Shown piece after piece: positions 22,886 to 32,383 of a DNA stretch of 64,000 nt; positions within the stretch are counted from its first letter, which is position 1, and the number at the start of each line of letters is the position of its first letter. Both the position numbers and the translations under genes were made by a program. Source of the stretch: Subdoligranulum variabile (GTDB lineage Bacteria > Bacillota > Clostridia > Oscillospirales > Ruminococcaceae); contig SFOX01000001.1 of the NCBI GenBank assembly GCA_004552305.1, positions 1 to 64,000 on the forward strand, given 5' to 3'. The notes under the pieces are model-generated. The model saw nothing but the letters and a program-made list of their open reading frames with translations, searched no databases and was not told the origin of the DNA.

Positions 22886-24136
22886 ATGTCCCAGAGTTGG
22901 TATAAAGTCGATAATGTCGCCAAGGTGTTTCTTGCCACTGCCAGCCGCCGCGACCCGCGGGTCATCCGGATCTCCTGCACCTTGCAGGATCCCGTGCAGC
23001 CGGAGCTTCTCAATGAGGCGCTGCGCAGCACCGCGCGCGAGTGGCCGCAGTTTCAGGTAACGCTGCACCGCGGTTTATTCTGGCATTATTTTGAATCCAC
23101 CGATCTTCTGCCCACCGTACATGAGGAGGATAAAGCCCCCTGCGCACCGCTGTATGTACCCGAGCGCCGCAACCGCCTTCTGTACCGGGTGACCTACTTC
23201 AACAACCGCATCAATCTGGAAATGTTCCACGCCCTGACGGACGGCAACGGCGGCTTTTTGTTTTTAAAGTCCATTGTACACAACTACCTTTCGCTGTGCC
23301 ATCCGCAGGAAATGCTGGGTGCCGCCACCCCCAACAGTGCCTCGGCAGGGGAGCGCGAGCAGGACAGCTTCCGCAAATTTTACAGTGCCAGCAAGCGCAG
23401 CAACGTCCAAAAAGACCCCAAGGCGTGCCATCTGCGCGGGCTGCGCCTGCCCTATGACCAGCTGCAATTTTTTGAGGCGCACCTCAGCGTACAGGAGGTT
23501 TTGTCCAAGGCGCGGGCGCTGGGCGTTTCCATGACAAGCTACATCGGTGCCTCCATGATGCTGGCCATTTACGCCGAGCTTCCCGCGCTGGAGCGCGGCA
23601 AGCCCATTACCATCAGTCTGCCGGTCAATCTGCGCAATTATTACCCCAGCGAAACCGCCCGCAACTTTTTCAATTCCGTCTATGTCGGCATCGTCGTCAA
23701 GGAAACCGACACGCTGGAAACCTTAGCCCCGCAGTTCGATGCCCTGTTAAAGGAAAAGCTGCTGCCCGAAAACATACGCGCCCAGATGGATGAATTTGAA
23801 ACGCTGGAGCATATGCCCGGCATCCGCCCGGTGCCGCTGGTCATCAAAAATGCCGTGGTGAATCTGTTCACCCGAAACGCTGACAAGCGCGTCACGGCGG
23901 TGCTTTCCAATATGGGGCGGTTGTCCGTTCCCGAAAAGCTGATGCCCTATGTGCGGTCGTTCTCCGCCTTTTCCAGCGCCAAGACGCTGTTTACGGTGGT
24001 CACCTCCTACGGGGATGACCTTGTGCTGGGTACGGCGTCGGCGCTGCGCAGCACCAATGTGCTGAGTCGGCTCTACCGCGGCTTTGTGCAAAACGGCTTG
24101 GCGGTCACGCTGTATGCCACGGAGGTGGAAAAATGA
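22886..24136 (+). CDS. Alcohol acetyltransferase / condensation-like acyltransferase
   Basis: 416 residues. MFHALTDGNGGFLFLKSIV contains the HxxxDG catalytic motif (about residues 115-120) of CoA-dependent acyltransferases and condensation domains. ITISLPVNLRNYYPSETARNFFNS, near residue 240, is the conserved second half (compare DFGWG-type regions). Relatives include PapA-type and fungal alcohol acetyltransferases. It would esterify a hydroxyl group with an acyl donor, but neither donor nor acceptor can be read. It ends with a 4-base overlap with the DUF6320 gene and follows the hydrolase gene by 32 bases. Confidence 0.82.
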   Translation: MSQSWYKVDNVAKVFLATASRRDPRVIRISCTLQDPVQPELLNEALRSTAREWPQFQVTLHRGLFWHYFESTDLLPTVHEEDKAPCAPLYVPERRNRLLYRVTYFNNRINLEMFHALTDGNGGFLFLKSIVHNYLSLCHPQEMLGAATPNSASAGEREQDSFRKFYSASKRSNVQKDPKACHLRGLRLPYDQLQFFEAHLSVQEVLSKARALGVSMTSYIGASMMLAIYAELPALERGKPITISLPVNLRNYYPSETARNFFNSVYVGIVVKETDTLETLAPQFDALLKEKLLPENIRAQMDEFETLEHMPGIRPVPLVIKNAVVNLFTRNADKRVTAVLSNMGRLSVPEKLMPYVRSFSAFSSAKTLFTVVTSYGDDLVLGTASALRSTNVLSRLYRGFVQNGLAVTLYATEVEK

Positions 24137-24813
24137 TTACCTGCCCGCATTGTCATGTACAGATCGGCGGCGACAGCGAATACTGCCCCCTTTGCCAGAA
24201 CCGTCTGCCCGGCACGCCGGATGCTGCGTACTGGCCCGCCACCGCGCCGCGCATCCACCGCGCCGGGATGCTGTACAAAATTGTCGCCTTTATCGCACTG
24301 GGTTGCTGTATGGCAGTGGGTGCTGTGGATTTTCTTTTGATCGACACGCCGCACACCCACTGGAGCCTGCTGGCTGTCTTGTGGGTCATCGTGGGGCTTT
24401 TGGTGCTGCGCAGCATTCTGCGCCGCCGCTACAACGGTCCGCGCCAGCTTTTCAACCTGTTGCTCATCGTTTCGGCGATGCTGGTTTTTACCGACTGGTT
24501 CCACGGCTACACCGGGTTCAGCCTTGACTTGGCGGTGCCGATCCTGTGCAGCATCTCACTGGTGTGCAACTTTATCTTTTCGATCGTGCGCAGCCGCTAC
24601 ACCGTCAACGCCTTAGTCTATATGCTGATGAACATCGGCATCGGCATTTTGCCGTATCTGCTGCTGTTTTTCCGCGTGGGTGGCGGCACCATGAACGCCC
24701 GCAACATCCCGTGGGTGATTTGCCTGATCATCAGTATGATCACCTTTTTGGGGCTGGTCATCTTCCGCGGGCGAGATCTGCGCTGTGAGCTGGAAAAGCG
24801 GCTGCACCTGTAA
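24133..24813 (+). CDS. DUF6320-like zinc-ribbon membrane protein
   Basis: 226 residues. The N-terminus has a zinc ribbon (CPHCHVQIGGDSEYCPLC: C-x2-C ... C-x2-C). About six membrane helices follow, starting near residue 50. This architecture matches DUF6320 proteins, which occur next to an alpha/beta hydrolase and an acyltransferase in gut Firmicutes. The start codon overlaps the acyltransferase stop (ATGA), so the products are made together. No function is established. It could anchor the other two at the membrane or present the substrate. Confidence 0.8.
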   Translation: MITCPHCHVQIGGDSEYCPLCQNRLPGTPDAAYWPATAPRIHRAGMLYKIVAFIALGCCMAVGAVDFLLIDTPHTHWSLLAVLWVIVGLLVLRSILRRRYNGPRQLFNLLLIVSAMLVFTDWFHGYTGFSLDLAVPILCSISLVCNFIFSIVRSRYTVNALVYMLMNIGIGILPYLLLFFRVGGGTMNARNIPWVICLIISMITFLGLVIFRGRDLRCELEKRLHL

Positions 24814-24816
24814 CGC

Positions 24817-24845
24817 TTGACAAACCCGCCGTTAAGGTCTATACT
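24817..24845 (+). promoter_or_regulatory. pheST promoter
   Basis: TTGACA (24817-24822), 17 bases, TATACT (24840-24845), directly before the T-box leader. The -35 starts 3 bases after the DUF6320 stop. Confidence 0.8.
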
Positions 24846-24875
24846 AAATAAGTTATAAGAACAACTTAAAACACT

Positions 24876-25133
24876 GTGACGAAGAAAGTACGCATCCGGC
24901 ACCGGCACAAGAGAGGGCGGTCACCGGCTGAAAGCCGCCTGCAGGCAAGGGATGCGGAAGTTCACTTTTGAGTGGTGCGCGGGAAAGGCTGCAAAGCCCG
25001 GTAGTGTGCAACGGTGCTGCTCCGTTATCGGCAGGCAAAGAGTGCCGCATACAATGCGGAACACGGGTGGTACCGCGGAGTTTTGAATGACAAGACTTCG
25101 TCCCTGACAACAGCAGGGACGGGGTCTTTTTTT
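24876..25133 (+). ncRNA. T-box leader, phenylalanine-specific
   Basis: A roughly 250-nt leader. The stem I entry gacgaagaaagtac is followed by the agagaggg...ggctgaaagcc distal region. On the return strand, ggaagTTCact shows TTC (Phe) as the specifier. The T-box itself is cgggtggtaccgcgg (about 25064-25080), which pairs with uncharged tRNA ends. The terminator is gacttcgtccctg ... cagggacggggtc with TTTTTTT (to about 25133). Uncharged tRNA-Phe would stabilise the antiterminator and switch on pheS-pheT. Confidence 0.93.
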
Positions 25134-25172
25134 ATTTTACCCTTGCCCCCAACGCAAAAAACGAGGTGTACT

Positions 25173-26195
25173 ATGGAAGAAAAAATCAAGGAACTGCGCG
25201 CCGCCATAGAGCAGGCGGGCGCCGCTGTGGCAGACCAAGCCCAGCTTTCGGAATTCTGGCAGAAGTTTTTGAGCAAAAACGGCGAGGTTGCCGGGCTGAC
25301 CAAGTCCCTGCGCGACGTCCCCAAGGAGGAGCGCCCCGCCGTCGGCAAGACGATCAACGAGTTCAAGCAGTGGGCAGAGGCGCAGTACCAGACCCTGTCC
25401 GCGCAGGTCGAGCAGGCTGCGCTGGCAGCCCGCAACGCTGCCGAAACCGTGGACATCACCATGCCCGCCAAGGTGCGCCCCAACGGCAGTTTGCACCCCA
25501 TCACGCTGGTCAAAAACGAGATCATTGATGTCTTTGCCGGTATGGGCTTTGAAATTTACGAGGGTCCCGAAATTGAGGACGATGACCACAACTTCACCCG
25601 CCTGAACGTACCCAAAAACCACCCCGCCCGCGATATGCAGGACACCTTCTATGTCGCTGACGACATCGTGCTGCGCACCCAGACCAGCGGCGGTCAGATC
25701 CGCGTTATGGATATGGAAAAGCCCCCCATCAAGGTGCTGGTACCGGGTCGTGTTTTCCGTTCCGACTCTGACGCGACGCATTCCCCGATGTTCCACCAGA
25801 TGGAAGGTCTGGTCGTTGACAAGGGCATCACGCTGTGCGACTTGCAGGGTATGCTGGACAAGTTTGTGCAGGCGCTTTTCGGCTCCGAGGTCAAGACCCG
25901 TCTGCGCCCGTCCTATTTCCCGTTTACCGAGCCGAGCGTTGAGGTCGATGTTTCCTGCTTCGAGTGCGGCGGCAAGGGCTGCCCCCTGTGCAAGCACACC
26001 GGCTGGATCGAGGTCCTGGGTGCCGGCGTTGTACACCACAGTGTTCTGGAAAACTGCGGCATTGACCCCGAGGTGTATTCCGGCTTTGCCTTCGGCATCG
26101 GCATTGAGCGTATTGCCATGCTGAAATACGGCATCAACAACATTGGTCTGATGTTTGAGAACGATTTGCGTTTCCTCAAGCAGTTCAAGGGCTAA
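25173..26195 (+). CDS. pheS: Phenylalanyl-tRNA synthetase alpha subunit
   Basis: 340 residues. An N-terminal coiled coil is followed by the class II catalytic core: [34 protein letters not shown] (motif 1 region), [23 protein letters not shown] (motif 2) and [18 protein letters not shown] (motif 3). It binds ATP and phenylalanine in the alpha2-beta2 enzyme. The segment [17 protein letters not shown] adds a four-cysteine insertion seen in many Firmicutes PheS. The ATG at 25173 follows GAGG. The T-box upstream controls it, and pheT follows after 20 bases. Confidence 0.97.
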   Translation: MEEKIKELRAAIEQAGAAVADQAQLSEFWQKFLSKNGEVAGLTKSLRDVPKEERPAVGKTINEFKQWAEAQYQTLSAQVEQAALAARNAAETVDITMPAKVRPNGSLHPITLVKNEIIDVFAGMGFEIYEGPEIEDDDHNFTRLNVPKNHPARDMQDTFYVADDIVLRTQTSGGQIRVMDMEKPPIKVLVPGRVFRSDSDATHSPMFHQMEGLVVDKGITLCDLQGMLDKFVQALFGSEVKTRLRPSYFPFTEPSVEVDVSCFECGGKGCPLCKHTGWIEVLGAGVVHHSVLENCGIDPEVYSGFAFGIGIERIAMLKYGINNIGLMFENDLRFLKQFKG

Positions 26196-26215
26196 GAAAG
26201 GGGAGGGAATACACC

Positions 26216-28639
26216 ATGAAAGTACCGTTCAGTTGGTTAAAGCAATATGTAGATATCGACGTCACCGCCCAAGAGCTGGAGGGCAAGCTGTTTGACTGCG
26301 GCTTTGAGGTCGAAGAACTTATCGACCTCGGCGGCGAGATCAGCAAGGTCGTTGTCGGCGTTGTCACCGAGTGTGTCCCCCAGGAGGGTACCCACCTGCA
26401 CATCTGCAAGGTGGATTGCGGGGATTACGGTCACGATATCCAGATTTCCACCGGCGCCTCCAATGTCTACACCGGTATGCACACCCCCGCCGCGTTGGAC
26501 GGCTCCACGCTGCCCGGCGGCATCAAAATCAAGGCAAAGCCCCTTATGGGCATCGAGTCCAACGGTATGCTGTGCAGCGGCACCGAGTTGGGTCTGAACG
26601 ACGATTTGTACCCCGGCTCTGAGGTAAACGGTCTGCTGGACCTGCCTAAGGACACCGTTCCCGGCACCCCCATTCAGGACGTTGTGGGGCTTAATGATTA
26701 TATTTTTGATATTTCCATTACCGCCAACCGCGCCGATTGCCAGAGCGTTCTGGGTATTGCGCGTGAGGTTGCCGCCGTGCTGGGCAAGCCGCTGAAGATG
26801 CCCGCAACGGACTACACCGTCAGCGAAACCACCGAGCCGCGCTTGTCCATCACCGTGGAGGCGCCCGACCTTTGCCCGCGCTACATCGGTCATTATGTTC
26901 ACAACATCACCCCCGGCGAGTCCCCGCGTTGGATGCGCCGCAGTCTGGCACTGTGCGGGCTGCGCAGCATCTCCAACGTTGTGGACATCACCAACTATGT
27001 CATGCTGGAAATCGGTCAGCCGATGCACGCCTTTGATATGGACACGCTGGAAAGCTGCCAGATCATCGTGCGCCGCGCCAAGGACGGCGAGAAAATCACC
27101 ACCCTTGACGGAAAAGAGTTCACCCTGACCCCCAATAATCTGGTTATCTGCGACGGCACCAAGCCCGTGGCGCTGGCCGGTGTTATGGGCGGTCTGAACA
27201 GCGAAATCAAGGACGGCACCACCCAGCTGCTGTTTGAAAGTGCCAAGTTTGCCCGCGACAACATCCGCAAGACCGCACGCGGTCTGGGTCAGAACACGGA
27301 TGCCTCCAGCCATTACGAGAAGGGCATCTCCGAATACGCCACCGAGCTGGGTATGGCACGCGCCTTGCACCTGATCCAAGAGCTGGGCTGCGGCGAAGTC
27401 ACCGCCACCCACTTTGACTGCTCTGCCGGTGCCGCGCGCGAGGGCAAGCATTTCACCGCAAAAATCAGCCGCATCAACGCTATTTTGGGCATCACCGTGC
27501 CTACCGATGCGATTCTGGATATTCTGAACCGTCTGCAATTTGAGGTTGCCTTGGAAGCCGACGGCGACACCATGCAGGTCACCGCGCCCCGCTGGCGTGA
27601 GGATATCGAGGTCGGCGAGCCGGATCTGGCGGAGGAAGTCATCCGCGAATACGGCTACGAGCATATCAAGCCAACCTTCCTGAAGGCGGCGCAGGTTACC
27701 ACCGGCGGTCTGACCGCCGAGCAGAAGGCGCACGACAAGACCAAGCGCGTCATGTGCGCCCAAGGCTTCTATGAAGCAGAAACGCTGGCGTTCTACGCCG
27801 ATGCCGACTTGGATATGCTGCACATTGCCGCCGATGCGCCCGAGCGCAAGGTCATCCGCATTGTGAACCCCATCTCCTCCAATCTGACCATCATGCGCTC
27901 TCTGCTGGCACCGTCCCTGCTGAATGTTGTTGTGGACAATCTCAAAAAGGGCAACGGCGAGGGTCGCCTGTTTGAGTTGTCCAACGTTTACATCCCCAAG
28001 CAGCTGCCCATCACCGAGCTGCCCGAGGAGCGTCTGCATCTGGGCTTTGCCGCTTGGGGCGCAGACGAGGATTTCTTCGCCGTAAAGGGCGCTGTTGAGG
28101 CGCTGGGCGAGGCTTTCGGCGCACCGCTGACCGTTGCGCGCTGTACCGACACGCCTTGGCTGCACCCCGGCATTGCCGCTTATATCCTGTGCAAGGGCGA
28201 GCGCGTGGGCGTGTTCGGCAAGCTTGCCAACGATGTGACCGGCGAGCTGAAGCTGCCCAAGGACAGCCGCTCCAACCAGAACATCTATCTGGGCGAGATC
28301 GACTGGGTTGCCTTCCACGCCTTGGTGCCCGCCGCCATCCACTACACCCCGATCCCGGCGCTGGCACCCGTGCAGCGTGACCTTGCCTTGGTTGCGCCCG
28401 AAAGCACCGAGTGCGGCACCCTGATCGATGAGATGCAGCGCGCCTGCAAGCAGCTGACCAAGGTCGAGCTGTTCGATATCTACCGCGGCGAAAAACTGGG
28501 TGCCGGCAAAAAGAGCATGGCGTTCAGCCTGTACTTCCAGCCCACCGATGCGCCCTTTGCCGCCGATGAGGTAGACCGCTTTGTCAAAAAGATTTTGGGC
28601 AACCTCAAGTTCAAGCTGGGCATCGAGATCCGCGAGTAA
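26216..28639 (+). CDS. pheT: Phenylalanyl-tRNA synthetase beta subunit
   Basis: 807 residues, full length. Domains in order: an N-terminal tRNA-binding OB domain (about 40-155, VGVVTECVPQEGTHLHICKVD), the B3/B4 editing domain (about 210-385) that removes mischarged tyrosine, the B5 domain and catalytic-like core (about 410-690), and a C-terminal ferredoxin-fold anticodon-binding domain (about 710-805, YTPIPALAPVQRDLALV). AAAGGGGAGGG precedes the start. It is co-transcribed with pheS under the T-box. Confidence 0.97.
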   Translation: MKVPFSWLKQYVDIDVTAQELEGKLFDCGFEVEELIDLGGEISKVVVGVVTECVPQEGTHLHICKVDCGDYGHDIQISTGASNVYTGMHTPAALDGSTLPGGIKIKAKPLMGIESNGMLCSGTELGLNDDLYPGSEVNGLLDLPKDTVPGTPIQDVVGLNDYIFDISITANRADCQSVLGIAREVAAVLGKPLKMPATDYTVSETTEPRLSITVEAPDLCPRYIGHYVHNITPGESPRWMRRSLALCGLRSISNVVDITNYVMLEIGQPMHAFDMDTLESCQIIVRRAKDGEKITTLDGKEFTLTPNNLVICDGTKPVALAGVMGGLNSEIKDGTTQLLFESAKFARDNIRKTARGLGQNTDASSHYEKGISEYATELGMARALHLIQELGCGEVTATHFDCSAGAAREGKHFTAKISRINAILGITVPTDAILDILNRLQFEVALEADGDTMQVTAPRWREDIEVGEPDLAEEVIREYGYEHIKPTFLKAAQVTTGGLTAEQKAHDKTKRVMCAQGFYEAETLAFYADADLDMLHIAADAPERKVIRIVNPISSNLTIMRSLLAPSLLNVVVDNLKKGNGEGRLFELSNVYIPKQLPITELPEERLHLGFAAWGADEDFFAVKGAVEALGEAFGAPLTVARCTDTPWLHPGIAAYILCKGERVGVFGKLANDVTGELKLPKDSRSNQNIYLGEIDWVAFHALVPAAIHYTPIPALAPVQRDLALVAPESTECGTLIDEMQRACKQLTKVELFDIYRGEKLGAGKKSMAFSLYFQPTDAPFAADEVDRFVKKILGNLKFKLGIEIRE

Positions 28640-28651
28640 TCCCGACACGCT

Positions 28652-28867
28652 CAAAGAAGGGGTTCGTCGCGGTGCGGCTGCGCCACGCTCTTGCACCCCT
28701 CCTTTGGATTCACCCTGTCGCATAAAATCACGTTCTCATGCCTAACGGAGACTCGAACGCGATTTTATGCTCTAGAGGTATTTTCATCGTCGGCACATGT
28801 CCGCCGATGAAAATGGTTGAAAAGCCTGCTTTTTCGACAGTTTCTATCCTGCGCTTCGGCGCAGGAT
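28652..28867. repeat. Four consecutive inverted repeats after pheT
   Basis: This 295-base gap contains no gene but four stem-loops. First: CAAAGAAGGGGT / ACCCCTCCTTTG (28652-28706, 11 of 12). Second: GCATAAAATCACGTTC / GAACGCGATTTTATGC (28720-28770, 15 of 16). Third: TTTTCATCGTCGG / CCGCCGATGAAAA (28781-28813). Fourth: ATCCTGCGC-TTCG-GCGCAGGAT with TTTTTT (28846-28873), a standard terminator. The first three lack U-tails, so they look like inserted repetitive palindromes or a structured 3' region rather than terminators. Confidence 0.75.
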
Positions 28868-28934
28868 TTTTTGTTTTCCGCTACAAAACGGTCACATCCT
28901 GCGGTATAATAGAAGAAGAAAGGAAGTGTACCCC

Positions 28935-29603
28935 GTGAAACCGATTTTAATTGTGGATGACGAGCCGTCCATCACCGCCCTGATACGCCGCGTGCTGACC
29001 ACCGCCGGGTACACCTGCCAAACGGTCAACGACGGGGCGGCAGCCGCCGATTTGTTGGAGCAAAACCAGTACGACCTTGTTTTGCTGGATATTATGATGC
29101 CCGGCGTGGACGGCTATGACCTGCTGCGCTACATACGCCCCACCGGCACGCCCTGTATTTTTATTACCGCCAAGGCGACCGTAGCCGACCGCGTGCAGGG
29201 GCTGCACAGCGGCGCGGACGATTACATCATCAAGCCCTTTGCCCCCGCCGAGCTGGTGGCGCGGGTCGAGTGTGTTCTGCGCCGGGCGGGGCGGGGTATG
29301 GCGGTGTTTACCGCGTGGGATGTCACGGTGGATACCGCTGCCTGCACCGTAACGCAAAACGGCGCCGTCGTGCCGCTGACCCCCAAGGAATACGAGCTGC
29401 TGGTGCTGTTGCTGCGCAGCCGGGGCAATGTCTTGTACCGCGACTATTTGTACGACACCATCTGGGGCGAGCAGCTTTTGAACGACAATACCCGCACGCT
29501 GGATTCCCACATCCGGCGGCTGCGCAAAAAGCTGAACTGGGGCGATAAAATCCGCACCGTGCAGCGCACCGGCTACTGCTTGGAAAAGGAGGATTTCCGA
29601 TGA
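28935..29603 (+). CDS. OmpR/PhoB family response regulator
   Basis: 222 residues. The receiver domain has the acidic pair (VDDEPS), the phosphoacceptor aspartate in LVLLDIMMPGVDGYDLL, and the threonine/lysine switch (IFITAKA, IIKPFAPAEL). A C-terminal winged helix (LTPKEYELLVLLLRSRGNVL, RTLDSHIRRLRKKL) binds DNA. I use the GTG at 28935 because AGGAAG lies 8 bases upstream; an earlier GTG at 28926 is too close to it. It opens a five-gene operon with a lipoprotein, its histidine kinase, a membrane-anchored protein and a second lipoprotein. The next gene overlaps its stop. Confidence 0.93.
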   Translation: MKPILIVDDEPSITALIRRVLTTAGYTCQTVNDGAAAADLLEQNQYDLVLLDIMMPGVDGYDLLRYIRPTGTPCIFITAKATVADRVQGLHSGADDYIIKPFAPAELVARVECVLRRAGRGMAVFTAWDVTVDTAACTVTQNGAVVPLTPKEYELLVLLLRSRGNVLYRDYLYDTIWGEQLLNDNTRTLDSHIRRLRKKLNWGDKIRTVQRTGYCLEKEDFR

Positions 29604-30925
29604 AAAAGCTCTTGTGTATTTTGTCCGCCCTGCTGCTGTGCGCCTGCACGGCGGCTGCACCCGCCGGGAGCGATGCGGCACAGGCTCTGCCTACTGCCGA
29701 GCCTGCCCCCGCAAGGGAAATGCATCGGCTTTCCACCCTGTCGGGCGGCTCACCGGGGCAGGGTGGGTACTACCATATCTACCAGCCCGATGACGCAGAC
29801 TATGCCCTTGCCGCCGTGATCGACCCCACCACCGGGCAGGATCGCGTTTTGTGTTCCCGCAGCGGCTGCGCCCATAACGAGGAAAGCTGCCCCGCCTTTT
29901 TTGTGCGCACCACCGAGGATTCGCCCTATATTTCCGGCAACCTGTACGCCGACGGGGACAAGCTGTACTGGCTGCGCACCCCCATGGGCAACCAGATCAG
30001 CAACACAAACGATGCCTTTTTGGACGTCAGCGAGCTTGACGGCAGCAACCGCCGCCGTATCGTGGCGGGCGGCGTCATCCCCCTTTATCTGTCTATCGGC
30101 TGTTACGGCAATGGCGAAAGCCTGTTCTGCTCTTACCGCTGCGGCAGTTATTTTGCCATCTACCGCTTTAGCGAAAACGGCGTCAAAGCCATCTATGAGC
30201 GTCAAAGCACACAGCAGGTCCTGACCGACATCATCGGTGTCTGGCAGGACAAGCTGCTGCTTTCCTGGCGCGAGGATTACGTCACACCCGATTACCCGCC
30301 GGAGGGTTCCTCCGAGGAGCTGTGGTCCGCATGGGATGAAGCCTGCCGCACCGCCATGAAACAGGCACCCCTGCACCTTGCCATGCTGGACGCCGACGGA
30401 AACTTTACCGACACCGGGCTTATACTGCCCGCAGAAACCTGCGAGGTATACCCTGTACAGGGGGACTCTCTGTACGCGTTGGAGCATTCCGGACGCCGTT
30501 GGCGTTATGACCTTGCCGCCAACACGGTGGAGGAGCTGGAAGCCATGCCCGCCATCGAGGGCGATTATTGGGTATACGGGCAGCCCTACGGCGCATGGGT
30601 CACAGGCAGCTACTTTACACCCGGGCAGGACGATTATACCGAATATTGGCTCAACCTTGCCGACGGCAGCTATCTGGAACCCCAGCCCACATGGCTGAAG
30701 GACGAATCCGTTCCGCGCATTCCCTATACGGTTGCCGCCTTGGGCGACACCTTACTGATGGAGATCGGCTGCCAATATTACGATACTACCACGACCGGGC
30801 AGGACGGGCAGCCCTACACCTTTACCACCAGCCGCTATACCTATGGGCTGATCCCTGCCAAGGATTTTCTGGCAGGCAGCCAGAACTGGACCCCGGTAAC
30901 GCTGCTGGGCAACGACCTTATTTGA
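29600..30925 (+). CDS. Lipoprotein A with Cys/His motif, in a two-component operon
   Basis: 441 residues. MKKLLCILSALLLCACTAAAP is a lipoprotein signal with lipobox LCAC. After a short linker, the mature part contains CSRSGCAHNEESCPAFF (near residue 85), a C-x4-C-x-H-x4-C-P-A pattern. Tryptophan- and tyrosine-rich repeats follow (YADGDKLYWLR, YALEHSGRRWRYDL) that look like beta-propeller blades. The same motif occurs in the second lipoprotein of this operon, at 33131. The protein lies between the response regulator and the kinase, overlapping the former by 4 bases. A sensing or metal-handling role at the cell surface is possible, but the function is unknown. Confidence 0.8.
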   Translation: MKKLLCILSALLLCACTAAAPAGSDAAQALPTAEPAPAREMHRLSTLSGGSPGQGGYYHIYQPDDADYALAAVIDPTTGQDRVLCSRSGCAHNEESCPAFFVRTTEDSPYISGNLYADGDKLYWLRTPMGNQISNTNDAFLDVSELDGSNRRRIVAGGVIPLYLSIGCYGNGESLFCSYRCGSYFAIYRFSENGVKAIYERQSTQQVLTDIIGVWQDKLLLSWREDYVTPDYPPEGSSEELWSAWDEACRTAMKQAPLHLAMLDADGNFTDTGLILPAETCEVYPVQGDSLYALEHSGRRWRYDLAANTVEELEAMPAIEGDYWVYGQPYGAWVTGSYFTPGQDDYTEYWLNLADGSYLEPQPTWLKDESVPRIPYTVAALGDTLLMEIGCQYYDTTTTGQDGQPYTFTTSRYTYGLIPAKDFLAGSQNWTPVTLLGNDLI

Positions 30926-30949
30926 CAGGAAAGGGGGCGGGCTGCCCGT

Positions 30950-32383
30950 ATGAAATTTTCCTCCAAGCTATCCTTGGGCAGCATTCTGCTGCTTACGGCA
31001 GGGCTGTCCTTCAGCGGGCTGGCGCTGATCGGCTGCAGCTTTGCCGGTTCGCTGCACGGCGCGCGCACCGCCCTGCAGGCACGCCAAACCAAGGAGGTTC
31101 ACGCGCTGGAGCGTCTGATCCTCTCAGACAGCGGGTACAACGCCCGCGCCGACCGCAACTACCTGCTGGCGACCTACGCCCGCCAATTTGCAGCCTCAGC
31201 GCAGGATGACAGCCGCCTTTGCCTTTGGTCAGGCGACAATCTGGCGGTGTACAACGACCTGCCGCTGACCGTCAACACCGCCCTGCAAAAGGAATACGCT
31301 GCCGCGGGCGCCAACGCCTGGCGCATCGTGCCGGACAGCGGGCAGTATTATCTTGTCCTCAGCCAGCCCATGAATCTGCCGGGGCAGCGTGCCGATTTGC
31401 TGTGCGCTTACGATATCAGCTATCTGTTTGCCACCCGCCTGACCCAGCTGCGCCTTTGGGCGGGCATTACGCTGCTGCTGTTGACGGCGGGCAGTGCCGC
31501 TGCCGTTTGGTTCAGCCGCAAGCTGACTGCGCCGCTGTCGCTGCTGCAAACCGCCAGCGGGCAGATCGCAGCGGGGGACTACACCCGCCGCACGGCGCTT
31601 GCCACAGGGGACGAGCTGGCAGCTTTAAGCGCGAGCTTTGACGCCATGGCGCAGGCGGTCGAGGACAAAATTGCCGCCATGGACGATACCGTGCAGCGGC
31701 AAAAGGATTTTATCGCCGCCTTTACGCATGAGATCAAGACCCCCATGACCGCCATGCTGGGCTACGCCGACCTGATGCGTGCTATGCCCGGCGACACCGA
31801 ATTGCAGCAGGAATCCGCCGCCTACATCTACCACGAAACCCAGCGTCTGGAGCTGTTGAGCCGCCGTCTGCTGGCACTGCTGGGTCTGGATGCCGAGGAT
31901 GCCCTGCAGCCCGAAGCCGTCACCGATGCCGAGCTGTTCGCCCTTGTGCTGCGCAGCCTGCCCAAGGACGCGCAGCCCCTGCCCACCGTGCAAAGCTGCG
32001 GCTGCACGGTACAGGTTGACCCCAGCCTATGGAGTGACCTTTTGCGCAATTTGGTGTTAAACGCGCAAAAAGCCTGCCGCGGCAAGCAGGGGAGTGCGGT
32101 ATTTCTTCGTTGCTGTGTGCAGAACGGGCAGGCGGTGTTCACGGTAACGGACACCGGCTGCGGCATCCCCGCCAAGGACCTGCCCCGCGTGACCGAGGCA
32201 TTTTATATGGTGGATAAATCCCGTGCGCGCGCCGCCGGGGGCAGCGGCATCGGCCTAGCGCTCTGCGCGCGCATTGCCGCCGCCCATGGCGCGACCCTGC
32301 ATATCGCAAGCACCGAGGGGCAGGGTACCACCGTGACCGCCGCCGTGCCTGTATATAAGGAGGTGTCCGCCCGTGAAGGCTAA
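30950..32383 (+). CDS. Sensor histidine kinase
   Basis: 477 residues. Membrane helix 1 spans about 8-32. An extracellular sensor region runs to about 162, helix 2 (WAGITLLLLTAGSAAAVWF) to about 187, then a HAMP linker. The HisKA H-box is DFIAAFTHEIKTPMTAMLGYADLM. The ATPase domain has LLRNLVLNAQKA (N box), VTDTGCGIP (G1) and GGSGIGLAL (G2). It should phosphorylate the response regulator encoded two genes upstream. Its signal is unknown; the flanking lipoproteins may be ligand binders or outputs. It overlaps the next gene by 11 bases. Confidence 0.94.
   Translation: MKFSSKLSLGSILLLTAGLSFSGLALIGCSFAGSLHGARTALQARQTKEVHALERLILSDSGYNARADRNYLLATYARQFAASAQDDSRLCLWSGDNLAVYNDLPLTVNTALQKEYAAAGANAWRIVPDSGQYYLVLSQPMNLPGQRADLLCAYDISYLFATRLTQLRLWAGITLLLLTAGSAAAVWFSRKLTAPLSLLQTASGQIAAGDYTRRTALATGDELAALSASFDAMAQAVEDKIAAMDDTVQRQKDFIAAFTHEIKTPMTAMLGYADLMRAMPGDTELQQESAAYIYHETQRLELLSRRLLALLGLDAEDALQPEAVTDAELFALVLRSLPKDAQPLPTVQSCGCTVQVDPSLWSDLLRNLVLNAQKACRGKQGSAVFLRCCVQNGQAVFTVTDTGCGIPAKDLPRVTEAFYMVDKSRARAAGGSGIGLALCARIAAAHGATLHIASTEGQGTTVTAAVPVYKEVSAREG

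Noticed and set aside
26237..28723. An 828-codon open frame on the minus strand opposite pheT
   Set aside because: It is the mirror of a high-GC gene, has low-complexity Gly/Gln/Val composition and no ribosome binding site, and pheT is certain. Similar long antisense frames opposite glmS, clpB, kdgK and others were left out for the same reason.
28720..28770. A tRNA-like segment (GTTCGAGTCTCC on the minus strand)
   Set aside because: It resembles a T-arm only; no acceptor, D or anticodon arm can be formed. It is part of an inverted repeat.
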